NCBI RefSeq assembly: GCF_040605635.1
Contig: NZ_JBEXDG010000010.1
Coordinates: 124,001-188,000, forward strand
Origin: Dactylosporangium sp040605635
GTDB lineage: Bacteria > Actinomycetota > Actinomycetes > Mycobacteriales > Micromonosporaceae
Direction: 5' to 3'
Length of the DNA stretch: 64,000 nucleotides
Below the pieces are notes generated by a model. It saw only the letters and a list, made by a program, of their open reading frames with translations. It was not told where the DNA came from and ran no database searches. A program made the translations under genes and the position numbers. Of this stretch, positions 20,057 through 28,001 are shown one piece after another; position 1 is the first letter of the stretch, and each line of letters begins with the position of its first letter.

Positions 20057-21685
20057 CTACCGGCCGGGCAGGCGGATGACGGTGCCGTCGCTCAGCGGCT
20101 GCTGCTTGACGACCAGGACGTCGAACCTGAGCCCCTTCGGCACGTCGAACACGAGCGTGCCGGTGACCGGTTTCCCGGACTTGATCTCCCCGTACAGCGG
20201 CCGAGTCTCGGCGTTGTAGAGCCACGACCAGTCGTCGGGTTTGTGGTCGTTGCCGTCGGTGTCGCGCAGCCGCTGCGAGCCCTGCCAGATGCGGGTGCCA
20301 CCGGCCCCGAGGTTCTCCACCCGCACCTCGACCAGGCAGTACTCCCCCACGGCGTCCTTGACGATCGGCCACTCGCCGATCCGCTTCACGCCGCACTCGA
20401 AGCCGGTGACGGTGAAGCGGACCCCGCCGTCGGTGCCGACCGGACTCGGCTTCCTCGACGGCGCCCTGCTGGCCGGCGCCGCGGTGGTCGGAGCGGCCTG
20501 CGGGTCGCCGGAGCCGGCCGAGCCGGCGAGGTTGAACACGCCCCACAGGCAGCCCACGACGATCAGCACCGCGATGACGGCGGCGACCCCGCGGCCCATC
20601 CCGCGCGGCGCCGGCCGGGGCGGCGGCGGCACCGGCGGGAGCGGCTGGCCCTGCCCCACATACTGGGACCGGCCGGTGGGGTCGAGCATCGTCGGGCTGA
20701 CCGGCGACGGCGACACGGGCCCGTGCACCCCGTGCACGGCGGTCGGCGAGACCGGGATGACGGGCGCCGCACCGGGCGCGAACCGGCCCGCCGGCGGTCT
20801 CGGCGCCGCCGCGGCGGGCACCGTCGCGGTGTGCCCGTGCCCGCCGCGGGGCCGCGGATCCGGGCGGGTTTTCCTATCGGCCCGGGGGGATGTCACGTGG
20901 ACGGCCGCGGGGTCGTCGTCGCCGACGAGCGCGAGGAGGAGCTGGCGTGCCGTCGGCCTGGCCGCCGGGTCCGTCCGCAACGCCCGGGCGACGATCTCGG
21001 CGATGCCCGGGGTGAGGATCCGCTCCAGGCCCGGCGGGACCGGCCCGGCCGGCATCACGCCGGTGCCCGCCCACGCGACGAGGACACCCCACGCGTAGAC
21101 GTCGGAGGCCTGGCTCGGCGGGGCCCCGCGCTCCTGCTCGGGCGCCAGCCATCCCGGCGTGCCGAACAGCTGCCCGACGGGTCCCGAGTGCCCCAGGAGG
21201 CGGGCGACGCCGAAGTCGACGACCTTCGGGCCGAACGGGGACAGCAGCACGTTGCGCGGGCTCAGGTCGGCGTGCACGAGCCCGACCGCGTGGATCGCGG
21301 TGAGCGCCGCGGCGACCCCGACCGCGACCGCCTCGACCTGACCGCCGAGCGGGCCGTTGACGGTCGCATACTCGTGCAGGGACGGCCCGGACACGTATTC
21401 GGTCACCAGGTGCGGCACCGGACCGTCCAGGGCCACGTCGAGCACGCGGGCGGTGCAGAAGCCGGCGACCCGCGACGCGGCGGCGGCCTCGGCCGCGAAC
21501 CGCTGCCGGAACTGCGGGTCGCCGTGCCAGGCCGGGTTGATGACCTTCAGCGCGACCCGGCGGTCGTCGGGGCCGGCGGCGAGATAGACGGTGCCCATGC
21601 CGCCGACGCCGAGGACGCCGAGCAGCCGGTAGGACCCGACCGTGGCCGGGTCCCCGGCACGCAACGACGCGGGCACGTCCCCCAT
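20057..21685 (-). CDS. Membrane Ser/Thr protein kinase with DUF4352-like outer domain
   Basis: A 542-residue PknB-type kinase. The glycine loop is LLGVLGVGGMGTVYLA (residues 21-36), the ATP Lys is in VALKVI, and the catalytic loop is HADLSPRNVLL, with HAD in place of HRD. Then come VDFGVARL and the activation segment FGTPGWLAPEQ. A Pro-rich linker (about 290-365) leads to one membrane helix (GVAAVIAVLIVVGCLWGVF). The extracellular C-terminal 130 residues look like a DUF4352 beta-sandwich (FECGVKRIGEWPIVKD, VRVENLG). The lack of the HRD Arg suggests activation independent of activation-loop phosphorylation. The polyphosphate glucokinase gene ends 37 bp upstream on the same strand, which might share a transcript. 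Confidence 0.92.
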   Translation of the reverse strand: MGDVPASLRAGDPATVGSYRLLGVLGVGGMGTVYLAAGPDDRRVALKVINPAWHGDPQFRQRFAAEAAAASRVAGFCTARVLDVALDGPVPHLVTEYVSGPSLHEYATVNGPLGGQVEAVAVGVAAALTAIHAVGLVHADLSPRNVLLSPFGPKVVDFGVARLLGHSGPVGQLFGTPGWLAPEQERGAPPSQASDVYAWGVLVAWAGTGVMPAGPVPPGLERILTPGIAEIVARALRTDPAARPTARQLLLALVGDDDPAAVHVTSPRADRKTRPDPRPRGGHGHTATVPAAAAPRPPAGRFAPGAAPVIPVSPTAVHGVHGPVSPSPVSPTMLDPTGRSQYVGQGQPLPPVPPPPRPAPRGMGRGVAAVIAVLIVVGCLWGVFNLAGSAGSGDPQAAPTTAAPASRAPSRKPSPVGTDGGVRFTVTGFECGVKRIGEWPIVKDAVGEYCLVEVRVENLGAGGTRIWQGSQRLRDTDGNDHKPDDWSWLYNAETRPLYGEIKSGKPVTGTLVFDVPKGLRFDVLVVKQQPLSDGTVIRLPGR

Positions 21686-21722
21686 GCCACCTATCGTGCC
21701 CTATGTCCGCACGGAATCGTGC

Positions 21723-22478
21723 TCAGTGCGCCCGTCGCGACGCGAGGAGTGCGGCGCCGACGATCCCGGCGTTGTTCTGCAGGGTCGCCGGGACGACCTT
21801 CGTGGGCACGTCCACGTACTGCAGCCACTTCTCGGTCTTCTTGCTCACGCCGCCGCCGATGATGATCAGGTCGGGCCACAGCAGGGCGTGCAGGTGGCGC
21901 AGGTAGACCTGGACCCGCTCGGCCCAGTCGGGCCAGCTGAGCTCCTCGGTCTCCCGGATGCGGTCGGAGGCGAAGTCCTCGGCGTCGCCGCCGTGCAGGT
22001 GCCGGCCGGTCAGCTGCAGGTGGCCGAACTCGGTGTTGGGCACCAGCTTCCCGTCGATGAACAGGGCGCTGCCGATGCCCGTGCCGAGGGTGACCATGAC
22101 GACCAGGCCCTCGACGCCCTTGCCCGCGCCGTACTCGACCTCGGCGACCCCGGCCGCGTCGGCGTCGTTGAGGACCGTCACCGGCCGGCCCAGCTTGTCG
22201 CTGAAGAGCCGCTCCGCGGGCGCGTCGACCCAGGAGGCGTCGACGTTGGCGGCGGTCTTCGTCACGCCGTGCTGGACCACGGCCGGAAACGTGATGCCGA
22301 CGCTGCTCGCCGGCGGGAACTGCGCGACGACCGCCGCGACGGTCTCGACGACGGCGGCGATGTCCGCAGGCTGCGGGGTCTCGATGCGGTGCCGGTCAGC
22401 GGTGAACTCGCCGGTCGCCAGGTCGACCGGCGCCCCCTTGATGCCCGAACCGCCGATGTCGATACCCAGGACCACCAC
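21723..22478 (-). CDS. ppgK: Polyphosphate glucokinase
   Basis: A ROK-family kinase, 251 residues, that phosphorylates glucose with polyphosphate or ATP. The phosphate-1 motif GIDIGGSGIKG is at residues 5-15. The catalytic Asp lies in VLNDADAAGVAE, the phosphate-2 motif is TLGTGIGSALF, and the adenosine motif is IIIGGGVSKK. The conserved TPQPADI and GHLQLTGR segments place it with actinobacterial PpgK rather than general ROK kinases. It would use the glucose released by the beta-glucosidase at 11.2 kb, though the genes are not in one operon. A zinc-protein gene ends 72 bp upstream. Confidence 0.94.
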   Translation of the reverse strand: MVVLGIDIGGSGIKGAPVDLATGEFTADRHRIETPQPADIAAVVETVAAVVAQFPPASSVGITFPAVVQHGVTKTAANVDASWVDAPAERLFSDKLGRPVTVLNDADAAGVAEVEYGAGKGVEGLVVMVTLGTGIGSALFIDGKLVPNTEFGHLQLTGRHLHGGDAEDFASDRIRETEELSWPDWAERVQVYLRHLHALLWPDLIIIGGGVSKKTEKWLQYVDVPTKVVPATLQNNAGIVGAALLASRRAH

Positions 22479-22550
22479 AGCTGCTCCTCCACGATGTGTG
22501 CCTCATCCGATGCTGCAGGATGAGCCAATCATGCGGCGCAGGAGCAAGGA

Positions 22551-22811
22551 TCACCCGGGGTACGCACCGACCGTGTCGCGGATCTCCGGACCGAGCGCGT
22601 CGTCGGCGGTGCGGGCGCAGTGGGCGCTGCAGTAGAAGCTGCCGGACACCTCCGCGCCGTGCCCGACGATCCTCGTGCCGCAGTGCTCGCAGACCGGGGC
22701 GAGCCGGTGGATCGCGCATTCGAAGGAGTCGAAGACGTGCACGCCGCCGCCGACGGTACGGATCTCGAAAGCCATGTGGTAGTCGTTGCCGCAGGTCTCA
22801 CAGACCGCCAT
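22551..22811 (-). CDS. Small conserved zinc-binding protein
   Basis: An 86-residue protein with three CxxC-like pairs: CETCGND (residues 4-10), CEHCGTR (about 41-47) and SFYCSAHCAR (about 58-67), plus an FECAIHRL segment. This gives two probable zinc sites resembling treble-clef or LIM-like knuckles. Similar actinobacterial proteins are annotated only as hypothetical. The start is ATG 22811. No binding partner is apparent. Confidence 0.78.
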   Translation of the reverse strand: MAVCETCGNDYHMAFEIRTVGGGVHVFDSFECAIHRLAPVCEHCGTRIVGHGAEVSGSFYCSAHCARTADDALGPEIRDTVGAYPG

Positions 22812-22873
22812 GATGAAAGCCCCCCGTTCGTATCACCGCAGCGTGTGCGCATCGGGCGGCCGGCGCAACCGGT

Positions 22874-24436
22874 TCAGGCGGAATCCACCCGGCGGATCAC
22901 GAGAAGGGCAATGTCGTCGTCGCGCGACCGCGCGCTCAGCTCGCGCAGCAGCCGGTCGCAGAACTGCTCCAGGTCGGCCTCGATGTCGCCGACGGCGGCG
23001 CACAGCGCATCGAGCCCCTCGTTGAAGGTCTGCCCGCGCGCCTCGATGAGCCCGTCGGTGACCAGGACCAGTGTCTCGCCGGGGGCGAGGGTCAGCCGGA
23101 TCTCCTCGTCGTGCGGGGTCGGCACGCCCAGCAGCGCGACCCGGCCCTCGACCAGGTCGACCCGCCCCTCGTGGACCCGCAGCACCGGCGGGTGCCCGGC
23201 GTTGGTGAGCCGGACCTCGCCGCTGGCGGGGTCCATGCTCAGCAGGCACATCGTGGCGATCTCCTCCGGCAGCAGCCGCAGCATCATCCGGTTGAGCCGC
23301 TCCATGCTCGGCCCCGGTGACGCGTCCTCCACCAGGTAGGCGCGCAGCGCGTGGCGGACCTCCGCCATGATCGTGGCGGCCCGCAGCGAGTGCCCGGCGA
23401 CGTCGCCGATCGCCGCGACGAGCCGCCCGTCGAGCAGCAGCAGCTCGTAGAAGTCGCCGCCGACGGACGCGTGCTCACTGGCCGGCTGGTAGCGCACCGC
23501 GAGCTGCACCCCCGGCACCGACGGCAGCCGCTGCGGCAGCATGCTCTGCTGGAGGGTCAGCGCGGTGCGCCGCTCCTCGTCGTAGCTGCGCAGCGCCTCC
23601 ACGGCGAGCGCGACCGCCTGCCCGAACTGGCGCAGCAGGTCGGCGTCGTCGTCGCTGAACCCCTCCGCGGGCACGGCGACGTGCAGCGGCTCCCGGCCCG
23701 GCTTGGCGCGCGCGACGACCCGCCACACCGCGCCCTGCCACCACGGCCCGTCGTCCTGCCGGAACAGCACCGTGCCGGCCTGCCCGTCGAGGGGGTCGTG
23801 GTCGTACTGCTCACGCATCGCGGACCGCACCTGGGGCACGCCGTCCTGGGCGTCGACCTGCACGGCGATCGGCCCGGTCTCCTCCGACCCGGCGGCGACG
23901 GCGGCCGGACCCTCGAACACCCGGGCGGCGCCGGTCGCGGCGGCCACCAGCAGGTCCGGCAGGCTCGTCGTGGCGTTGAACGCCGTCGTGGTGTCCACCA
24001 GCCGGGTGAGCCGGCCGGCGAGGCGTTCGGCGCGGCGGCGGGCGCGGTACTCGCGCAGCTTCGCCCGGACCGTGGCGAGCAGCTCGTCCGGGTCGATCGG
24101 CTCGGCGAGGTACGCGTCGGCGCCGCGGTTGAGCCCCTGGGTGCGGTCCACGACGTGGACGGCGGTCGCGGAGATGTGGATGACGGGGATCGCGGTCGTC
24201 CGCGGGTCCTCCTTGATCCGCTCGGCGACCTCGAACCCGTCGATGTCCGGCAGGCGCACGTCGAGCACGACCAGCTCCGCGTGCAGGGCGGCGTCGTGCA
24301 GCAGCCGCAGCGCCTCCAGGCCGGTGGCGGCCTCGACGACCCGGTGCCCGTCGCGGCGCAGCCAGCTGGTGATGACATACCGCTTGGAGGGGCTGTCGTC
24401 GACGACGAGGATGTCGGCGGCGGCCTCCCCGATCAC
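22874..24436 (-). CDS. Receiver domain fused to SpoIIE/PP2C phosphatase
   Basis: A 520-residue RsbU/RssB-like output protein. Residues 5-125 form a receiver domain with VVDDS, phospho-acceptor Asp59 (VVLDVRLPD) and ISAT; the usual conserved Lys is replaced by Glu (YLAEPIDPDEL). A central region (about 150-290) resembles a GAF-like domain. The C-terminal 230 residues are a SpoIIE PP2C phosphatase: SVGGDFYELLLLD, AIGDVAGHSLRAA, LVTDGLIEARG and RDDDIALLVIR carry the metal-binding Asp residues. It starts at GTG 24436, 58 bp after the hybrid kinase gene in the stressosome operon. It probably dephosphorylates a STAS protein when its receiver is modified; the target is not in the operon. Confidence 0.92.
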   Translation of the reverse strand: MIGEAAADILVVDDSPSKRYVITSWLRRDGHRVVEAATGLEALRLLHDAALHAELVVLDVRLPDIDGFEVAERIKEDPRTTAIPVIHISATAVHVVDRTQGLNRGADAYLAEPIDPDELLATVRAKLREYRARRRAERLAGRLTRLVDTTTAFNATTSLPDLLVAAATGAARVFEGPAAVAAGSEETGPIAVQVDAQDGVPQVRSAMREQYDHDPLDGQAGTVLFRQDDGPWWQGAVWRVVARAKPGREPLHVAVPAEGFSDDDADLLRQFGQAVALAVEALRSYDEERRTALTLQQSMLPQRLPSVPGVQLAVRYQPASEHASVGGDFYELLLLDGRLVAAIGDVAGHSLRAATIMAEVRHALRAYLVEDASPGPSMERLNRMMLRLLPEEIATMCLLSMDPASGEVRLTNAGHPPVLRVHEGRVDLVEGRVALLGVPTPHDEEIRLTLAPGETLVLVTDGLIEARGQTFNEGLDALCAAVGDIEADLEQFCDRLLRELSARSRDDDIALLVIRRVDSA

Positions 24437-24494
24437 GCCGCCACCGCCGCTGGGCTCCGGCGCGACCGCGGTCCGGGACGGCGCCCCGGGCCGG

Positions 24495-26180
24495 TCACGC
24501 GGTGACCCGGGCGACGACCTCGGCGACCATGCGCCGGGTCAGTGCCGACTTGTCCAGGACGGCGGCGGCGCCCGGGACGTGCGTGATGTCGGCGCCGGTC
24601 ACCACGACGACGGGCACGCCGCGCAGCTCCGGCACGCCCGCGAGGGCGGCGATCAGCTCGCCGCCGTCGCCGCCGGGCATCCGTAGGTCCAGGAAGATCA
24701 ATGATGGGCGCTCACGGGTCGCGATGGCGAGCGCCGAGCGGGTGTCGGCGGCCTCGTGGATGTACTCCGCAATGCCGTCGAGGTGCTCGCGCAGCACCTG
24801 CCGCGAGGCGGCCTCGTCGTCGACGACCAGCACCACCGGCACGTGCGGCAGGTCCAGGTCGTCCACCGGCGCGGGCTGCAGCGGCACGTCGAGGGTGAAG
24901 GTGCTGCCCTCCCCCGGCTCGCTGACCATGCTGAGCCCGCCGCCGAGCAGCGTCGCCAGCCGCCGCGCGTAGGGCAGCCCGAGCCCGGTCCCGCCCGCCT
25001 GGTGCACACCACGCACCTGATGGAACTCCTCGAAGACGCGGCGCTGCTCGGCGAGCGGGATGCCGATGCCGGTGTCGGCGACCGCGATGTGCAGCCGGCC
25101 GTCGAGCACCAGCGCGCCCATCGCGACACTGCCGGCGTCGGTGAACTTCAACGCGTTGGTGAGCAGGTTGCGCAGGATCTGGGTGAGCAGCAGCTCGTCG
25201 GTGACCAGGTCGACCGGCTCGGCGGGGTCCGCGATCTCGAACTGCACGCCGGGCTTCGCCAGCGGGCGCAGCGTGCCGCGCAGCTGGCCGAGCACCGCGC
25301 CCAGGTCGACCTGCGCCCAGTTGGGCTCGATCCGGTTGGACTCGGCCTTCGCCAGGTCCAGCAGGTCGTTGACCCGGGCGAGCAGGTCGGCGGCGGAGCC
25401 CTGCACAAGGTCCAGCTGGTGGGTCTGGTCGGCGGTGAGCGGCTCGGAGCGCGGGTCGAGCAGCAGCCGGGTGAGCCCGATGATCGCGGTGACGGGCGCG
25501 CGCAGCTCGTGCGACACGTTGGCCAGGAAGCGGCTCTTCGCCTCGTTCGCCTGGCGCAGCTGGGCGGAGCGTTCGTCGAGCTCCGCGTACAGGGCGACGA
25601 CACCCTGGTTGGTCTGCTCCAGCTCCTCGGACAGCTGCGTGTACAGCGCCATCACGCCGCGGTTGGTCTCCTCCAGCTCCGCGTTGAGGGTGAGCAGCTC
25701 GTCGCGGTGCGCCTGGACCTCCTCCAGGGCGGTGACCAGCTGCTGGTTCTGGACGCTGAGCTCGTCCAGCGCAGTCGTCGGCCGGCTCGCGGCCAGCTCC
25801 TGCCGCGCCGCGGCCAGCCGGTCCGTGCCGACCTGGGCGGGCAGCCTGCGCGCCAGGCTGATCCTGTCCGGTTCCACCTGCACCTCGTCCATCAACCGGC
25901 CCGCCGCCGCCGTGCCCTCCGGCGGGCTGATCCCGATGCCGGCCGCCTCTACCACAATGACCAATCGCGGCCTCGCGGAAACGTCGGTGGAGAACGTGAC
26001 GACGGCCCCGATCGTGTGCCGTCCGATCTCGCTGAGCGCGGTGGCGACCCTGACTTGGTCCTGGTGCTCCATGAGCAGCGCCGCGGCCACCTCCCGGCCG
26101 CGCTGGCGCAGCACGAACACGTCCTGGTCGGTGCGCAGGGTCATCCGCAGCAGCGGCTCGGGCGACCCGTCCGCGGTCAC
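24495..26180 (-). CDS. Hybrid histidine kinase with N-terminal RsbT-like pseudo-domain
   Basis: A 561-residue soluble kinase. Residues 15-115 align with RsbT of the same operon (DVFVLRQRGREVAAALLMEHQ against DVVRVRQAVRVIALAAKLPLV), but the ATP-binding Asn and the DTGPGI loop are changed to His and EAAGIGI. A coiled coil follows (about 120-215) with internal repeats (GVMALYTQLSEE, GVVALYAELDER). His224 lies in NVSHELRAP. The ATPase domain has LLTNALKF, DTGIGIP and GTGLGLPYARR. A C-terminal receiver (VVDDE, LIFLDLRMPGG, Lys in LDKSALT) ends the protein. GTG 26180 overlaps the stop of the phosphatase gene. Its likely job is stressosome-linked phosphorelay signalling. Confidence 0.92.
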   Translation of the reverse strand: MTADGSPEPLLRMTLRTDQDVFVLRQRGREVAAALLMEHQDQVRVATALSEIGRHTIGAVVTFSTDVSARPRLVIVVEAAGIGISPPEGTAAAGRLMDEVQVEPDRISLARRLPAQVGTDRLAAARQELAASRPTTALDELSVQNQQLVTALEEVQAHRDELLTLNAELEETNRGVMALYTQLSEELEQTNQGVVALYAELDERSAQLRQANEAKSRFLANVSHELRAPVTAIIGLTRLLLDPRSEPLTADQTHQLDLVQGSAADLLARVNDLLDLAKAESNRIEPNWAQVDLGAVLGQLRGTLRPLAKPGVQFEIADPAEPVDLVTDELLLTQILRNLLTNALKFTDAGSVAMGALVLDGRLHIAVADTGIGIPLAEQRRVFEEFHQVRGVHQAGGTGLGLPYARRLATLLGGGLSMVSEPGEGSTFTLDVPLQPAPVDDLDLPHVPVVLVVDDEAASRQVLREHLDGIAEYIHEAADTRSALAIATRERPSLIFLDLRMPGGDGGELIAALAGVPELRGVPVVVVTGADITHVPGAAAVLDKSALTRRMVAEVVARVTA

Positions 26181-27190
26181 GGCCGGACCACCGCCACGCA
26201 CGCGTCGTCGCGGCGCACCCCAACGTCGCGCAGCAGCGTCCCGGCGATGAGCAGCGGGTCCTGGCGGCTGAGGCCGGGATAGTCACGCAGGGTCCAGCGG
26301 TCCGACACGCCGTCGGAGTGCAGCACCACGACCGCGCCGGGTGGCAGGTCGTAGCTGAACTCGCGGACAACTCTGGACTGGTGGCCGACGATGCCGGGGA
26401 GGCTGACCATGCCGCGCCGCGCCCCGTCCGGGGTCGCGACCGTGCCGGCCACGTTGCCCAGCCCGGCGAAGCGGACCGTGTCGTGCTCGACCCTCGCCAC
26501 GGAGACCGCCGCGCCCCGGGTGTACGACACGACCCGGTGCAGGTGCTCCACGATCGCTCCGGGAGACTCCAGCGGGCTGGCGAGGAAGGCGTCGACGCAC
26601 GCGCCCGACGCCGCCGCCGCGAGGGCGCCGTGGCCGAGCCCGTCGGCGACGATCAGCAGCATCGCCCCGTCGACGCGGCGTGCCGCGTAGCGGTCGCCGC
26701 AGGCCGACTCGCCGGTGATCGGTCGCGTCAGCCCGCCGACCACCGGCACCGCACGGTAAACCCGGTCCTGCCATAGCTGCGCGGTCAGGACGGTGCCGCG
26801 GCCCGGCAGCGAGTAGCCGCCGGAGTGGCTCGAAAGGCGGCGGACCGCGCCGAGCCCGATGCCGAGGGTGCCGGCGGTGGACGTACCGTCGACGCCGCTG
26901 AACACCAGGTCGGCCATGCCGGGACCCGTGTCGACGGCGACCAGCTCGACCCCGCCGCCGGTGCCCGCGCGCAGGCACCGCACCGACAGCGCCCCCGCGT
27001 CGGCGTGCCGGTGCAGGTTGCCGGCCAGCTCCGAGGCGACGATCGCCACCTCGCCGGCCCGCTCCTCGGTGAAGCCGAGCCGTTTGGCGCAGTCCACCGC
27101 CACCCGCCTGGCGATGTTCGCCGCCGCGTTGTCGTCGACCGGGAACCAGCCCAGCTCCTCGACGGTGGGAACCTCGACCGGCGGCGTCAC
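26177..27190 (-). CDS. ATPase-SpoIIE phosphatase fusion (RsbX-like)
   Basis: A 337-residue protein with two domains. Residues 15-135 are a GHKL ATPase of RsbT/RsbW type, with intact N box (IVASELAGNLHRHA) and DTGPGMADL. Residues 150-337 form an RsbX/SpoIIE PP2C phosphatase (RYAARRVDGAMLLIVADGLGHG, VVLHSDGVSDRW, RRDDACVAVV). RsbX resets the stressosome by dephosphorylating RsbR and RsbS, the probable role here. The start is GTG 27190, whose first bases overlap the rsbT stop (GTGA); the frame is open further upstream, but that region is rsbT read in another frame. The stop overlaps the histidine kinase start. Confidence 0.92.
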   Translation of the reverse strand: MTPPVEVPTVEELGWFPVDDNAAANIARRVAVDCAKRLGFTEERAGEVAIVASELAGNLHRHADAGALSVRCLRAGTGGGVELVAVDTGPGMADLVFSGVDGTSTAGTLGIGLGAVRRLSSHSGGYSLPGRGTVLTAQLWQDRVYRAVPVVGGLTRPITGESACGDRYAARRVDGAMLLIVADGLGHGALAAAASGACVDAFLASPLESPGAIVEHLHRVVSYTRGAAVSVARVEHDTVRFAGLGNVAGTVATPDGARRGMVSLPGIVGHQSRVVREFSYDLPPGAVVVLHSDGVSDRWTLRDYPGLSRQDPLLIAGTLLRDVGVRRDDACVAVVRP

Positions 27191-27597
27191 CGGGCCCACT
27201 TGGTGACCGTGATCTTCGTGCCCTCGCCGGCGACGGTCTCGATCTCGAACTCGTCGACGAGCCGCCGGGATCCGCTGAGGCCGAGCCCGAGGCCGCTGCC
27301 GGTGGTGTACCCGTCGGTGAAGGCCAGACCGAGGTCGACGATGCCCGGCCCGGTGTCGACGAACTCGGCCCGGACGCCGGCCCGCCGCCCGTTGTGCACC
27401 TGTGCGACGGTCGCGTGCCCACCGCCGCCGTGGATCAGGGTGTTGCGGGCCAGCTCGCTCGCCGCGGTGACGAGCTTCGTCTGGTCGACCAGCGGCAGCT
27501 TCGCGGCGAGCGCGATCACCCGGACCGCCTGCCGCACCCGGACCACGTCCTTGTCGTCGGTGATCGGCAGATGCTGCGGGTCCTGCGGCTGCGTCAT
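27187..27597 (-). CDS. rsbT: RsbT-like serine kinase (stressosome switch)
   Basis: A 136-residue GHKL kinase. RsbT phosphorylates RsbR and RsbS, leaves the stressosome and activates a downstream phosphatase. All nucleotide-binding parts are intact: N box AASELARNTLIHGGGGH, G1 DTGPGIVD, and glycine-rich lid GSGLGLGLSGSRRLVDEF. Start ATG 27597 overlaps the rsbS stop (ATGA), and its stop overlaps the next start (GTGA). The gene order rsbR-rsbS-rsbT matches Bacillus and other stressosome loci, which makes the assignment firm. Confidence 0.94.
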   Translation of the reverse strand: MTQPQDPQHLPITDDKDVVRVRQAVRVIALAAKLPLVDQTKLVTAASELARNTLIHGGGGHATVAQVHNGRRAGVRAEFVDTGPGIVDLGLAFTDGYTTGSGLGLGLSGSRRLVDEFEIETVAGEGTKITVTKWAR

Positions 27598-28001
27598 ACG
27601 GGCACGTCGTCCGATCCGCTGACACTGAGCACGCCGACGCCACGCACCTGCTTCGCCTCGGCGAGGATCTCCAGTGCCTTGTCGACGTTGAGCGCGGTGC
27701 GCACCCCGTTGAGCGACAGGCCGAGCTCCACCAGGGTGATCGCCACCGCCGGGCGCATGCCCACCACGACCGTCTCGGCGTCCAGCACCCGGGACACGGC
27801 CGCGATCGTCGACAGCATCCGGCCGATGAACGAGTCGACGATCTCCAGCGCGGAGATGTCGATGATCACGCCGTGCGCGCCGGTCTCCACGATCCGGTCG
27901 GACAGGTCCTCCTGCAGCTGCATCGCCGATTGGTCGTCGAGGTCGATCTGGATCGAGACCAGCAGGATCTCGCCGATCTTCAGGACGGGGATGCGGTCCA
28001 T
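27594..28001 (-). CDS. rsbS: RsbS STAS protein (stressosome scaffold)
   Basis: A 135-residue single STAS domain; with RsbR it builds the stressosome core and holds RsbT. The conserved phospho-Ser region reads IDISALEIVDSFIGRML, with Ser57 matching Bacillus Ser59. The VVVGMRPAVAITLVELG segment is the second STAS landmark. The C-terminus is about 15 residues longer than the Bacillus protein. ATG 28001 shares one base with the rsbR stop (TGATG), and the stop overlaps rsbT. Confidence 0.95.
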   Translation of the reverse strand: MDRIPVLKIGEILLVSIQIDLDDQSAMQLQEDLSDRIVETGAHGVIIDISALEIVDSFIGRMLSTIAAVSRVLDAETVVVGMRPAVAITLVELGLSLNGVRTALNVDKALEILAEAKQVRGVGVLSVSGSDDVPV

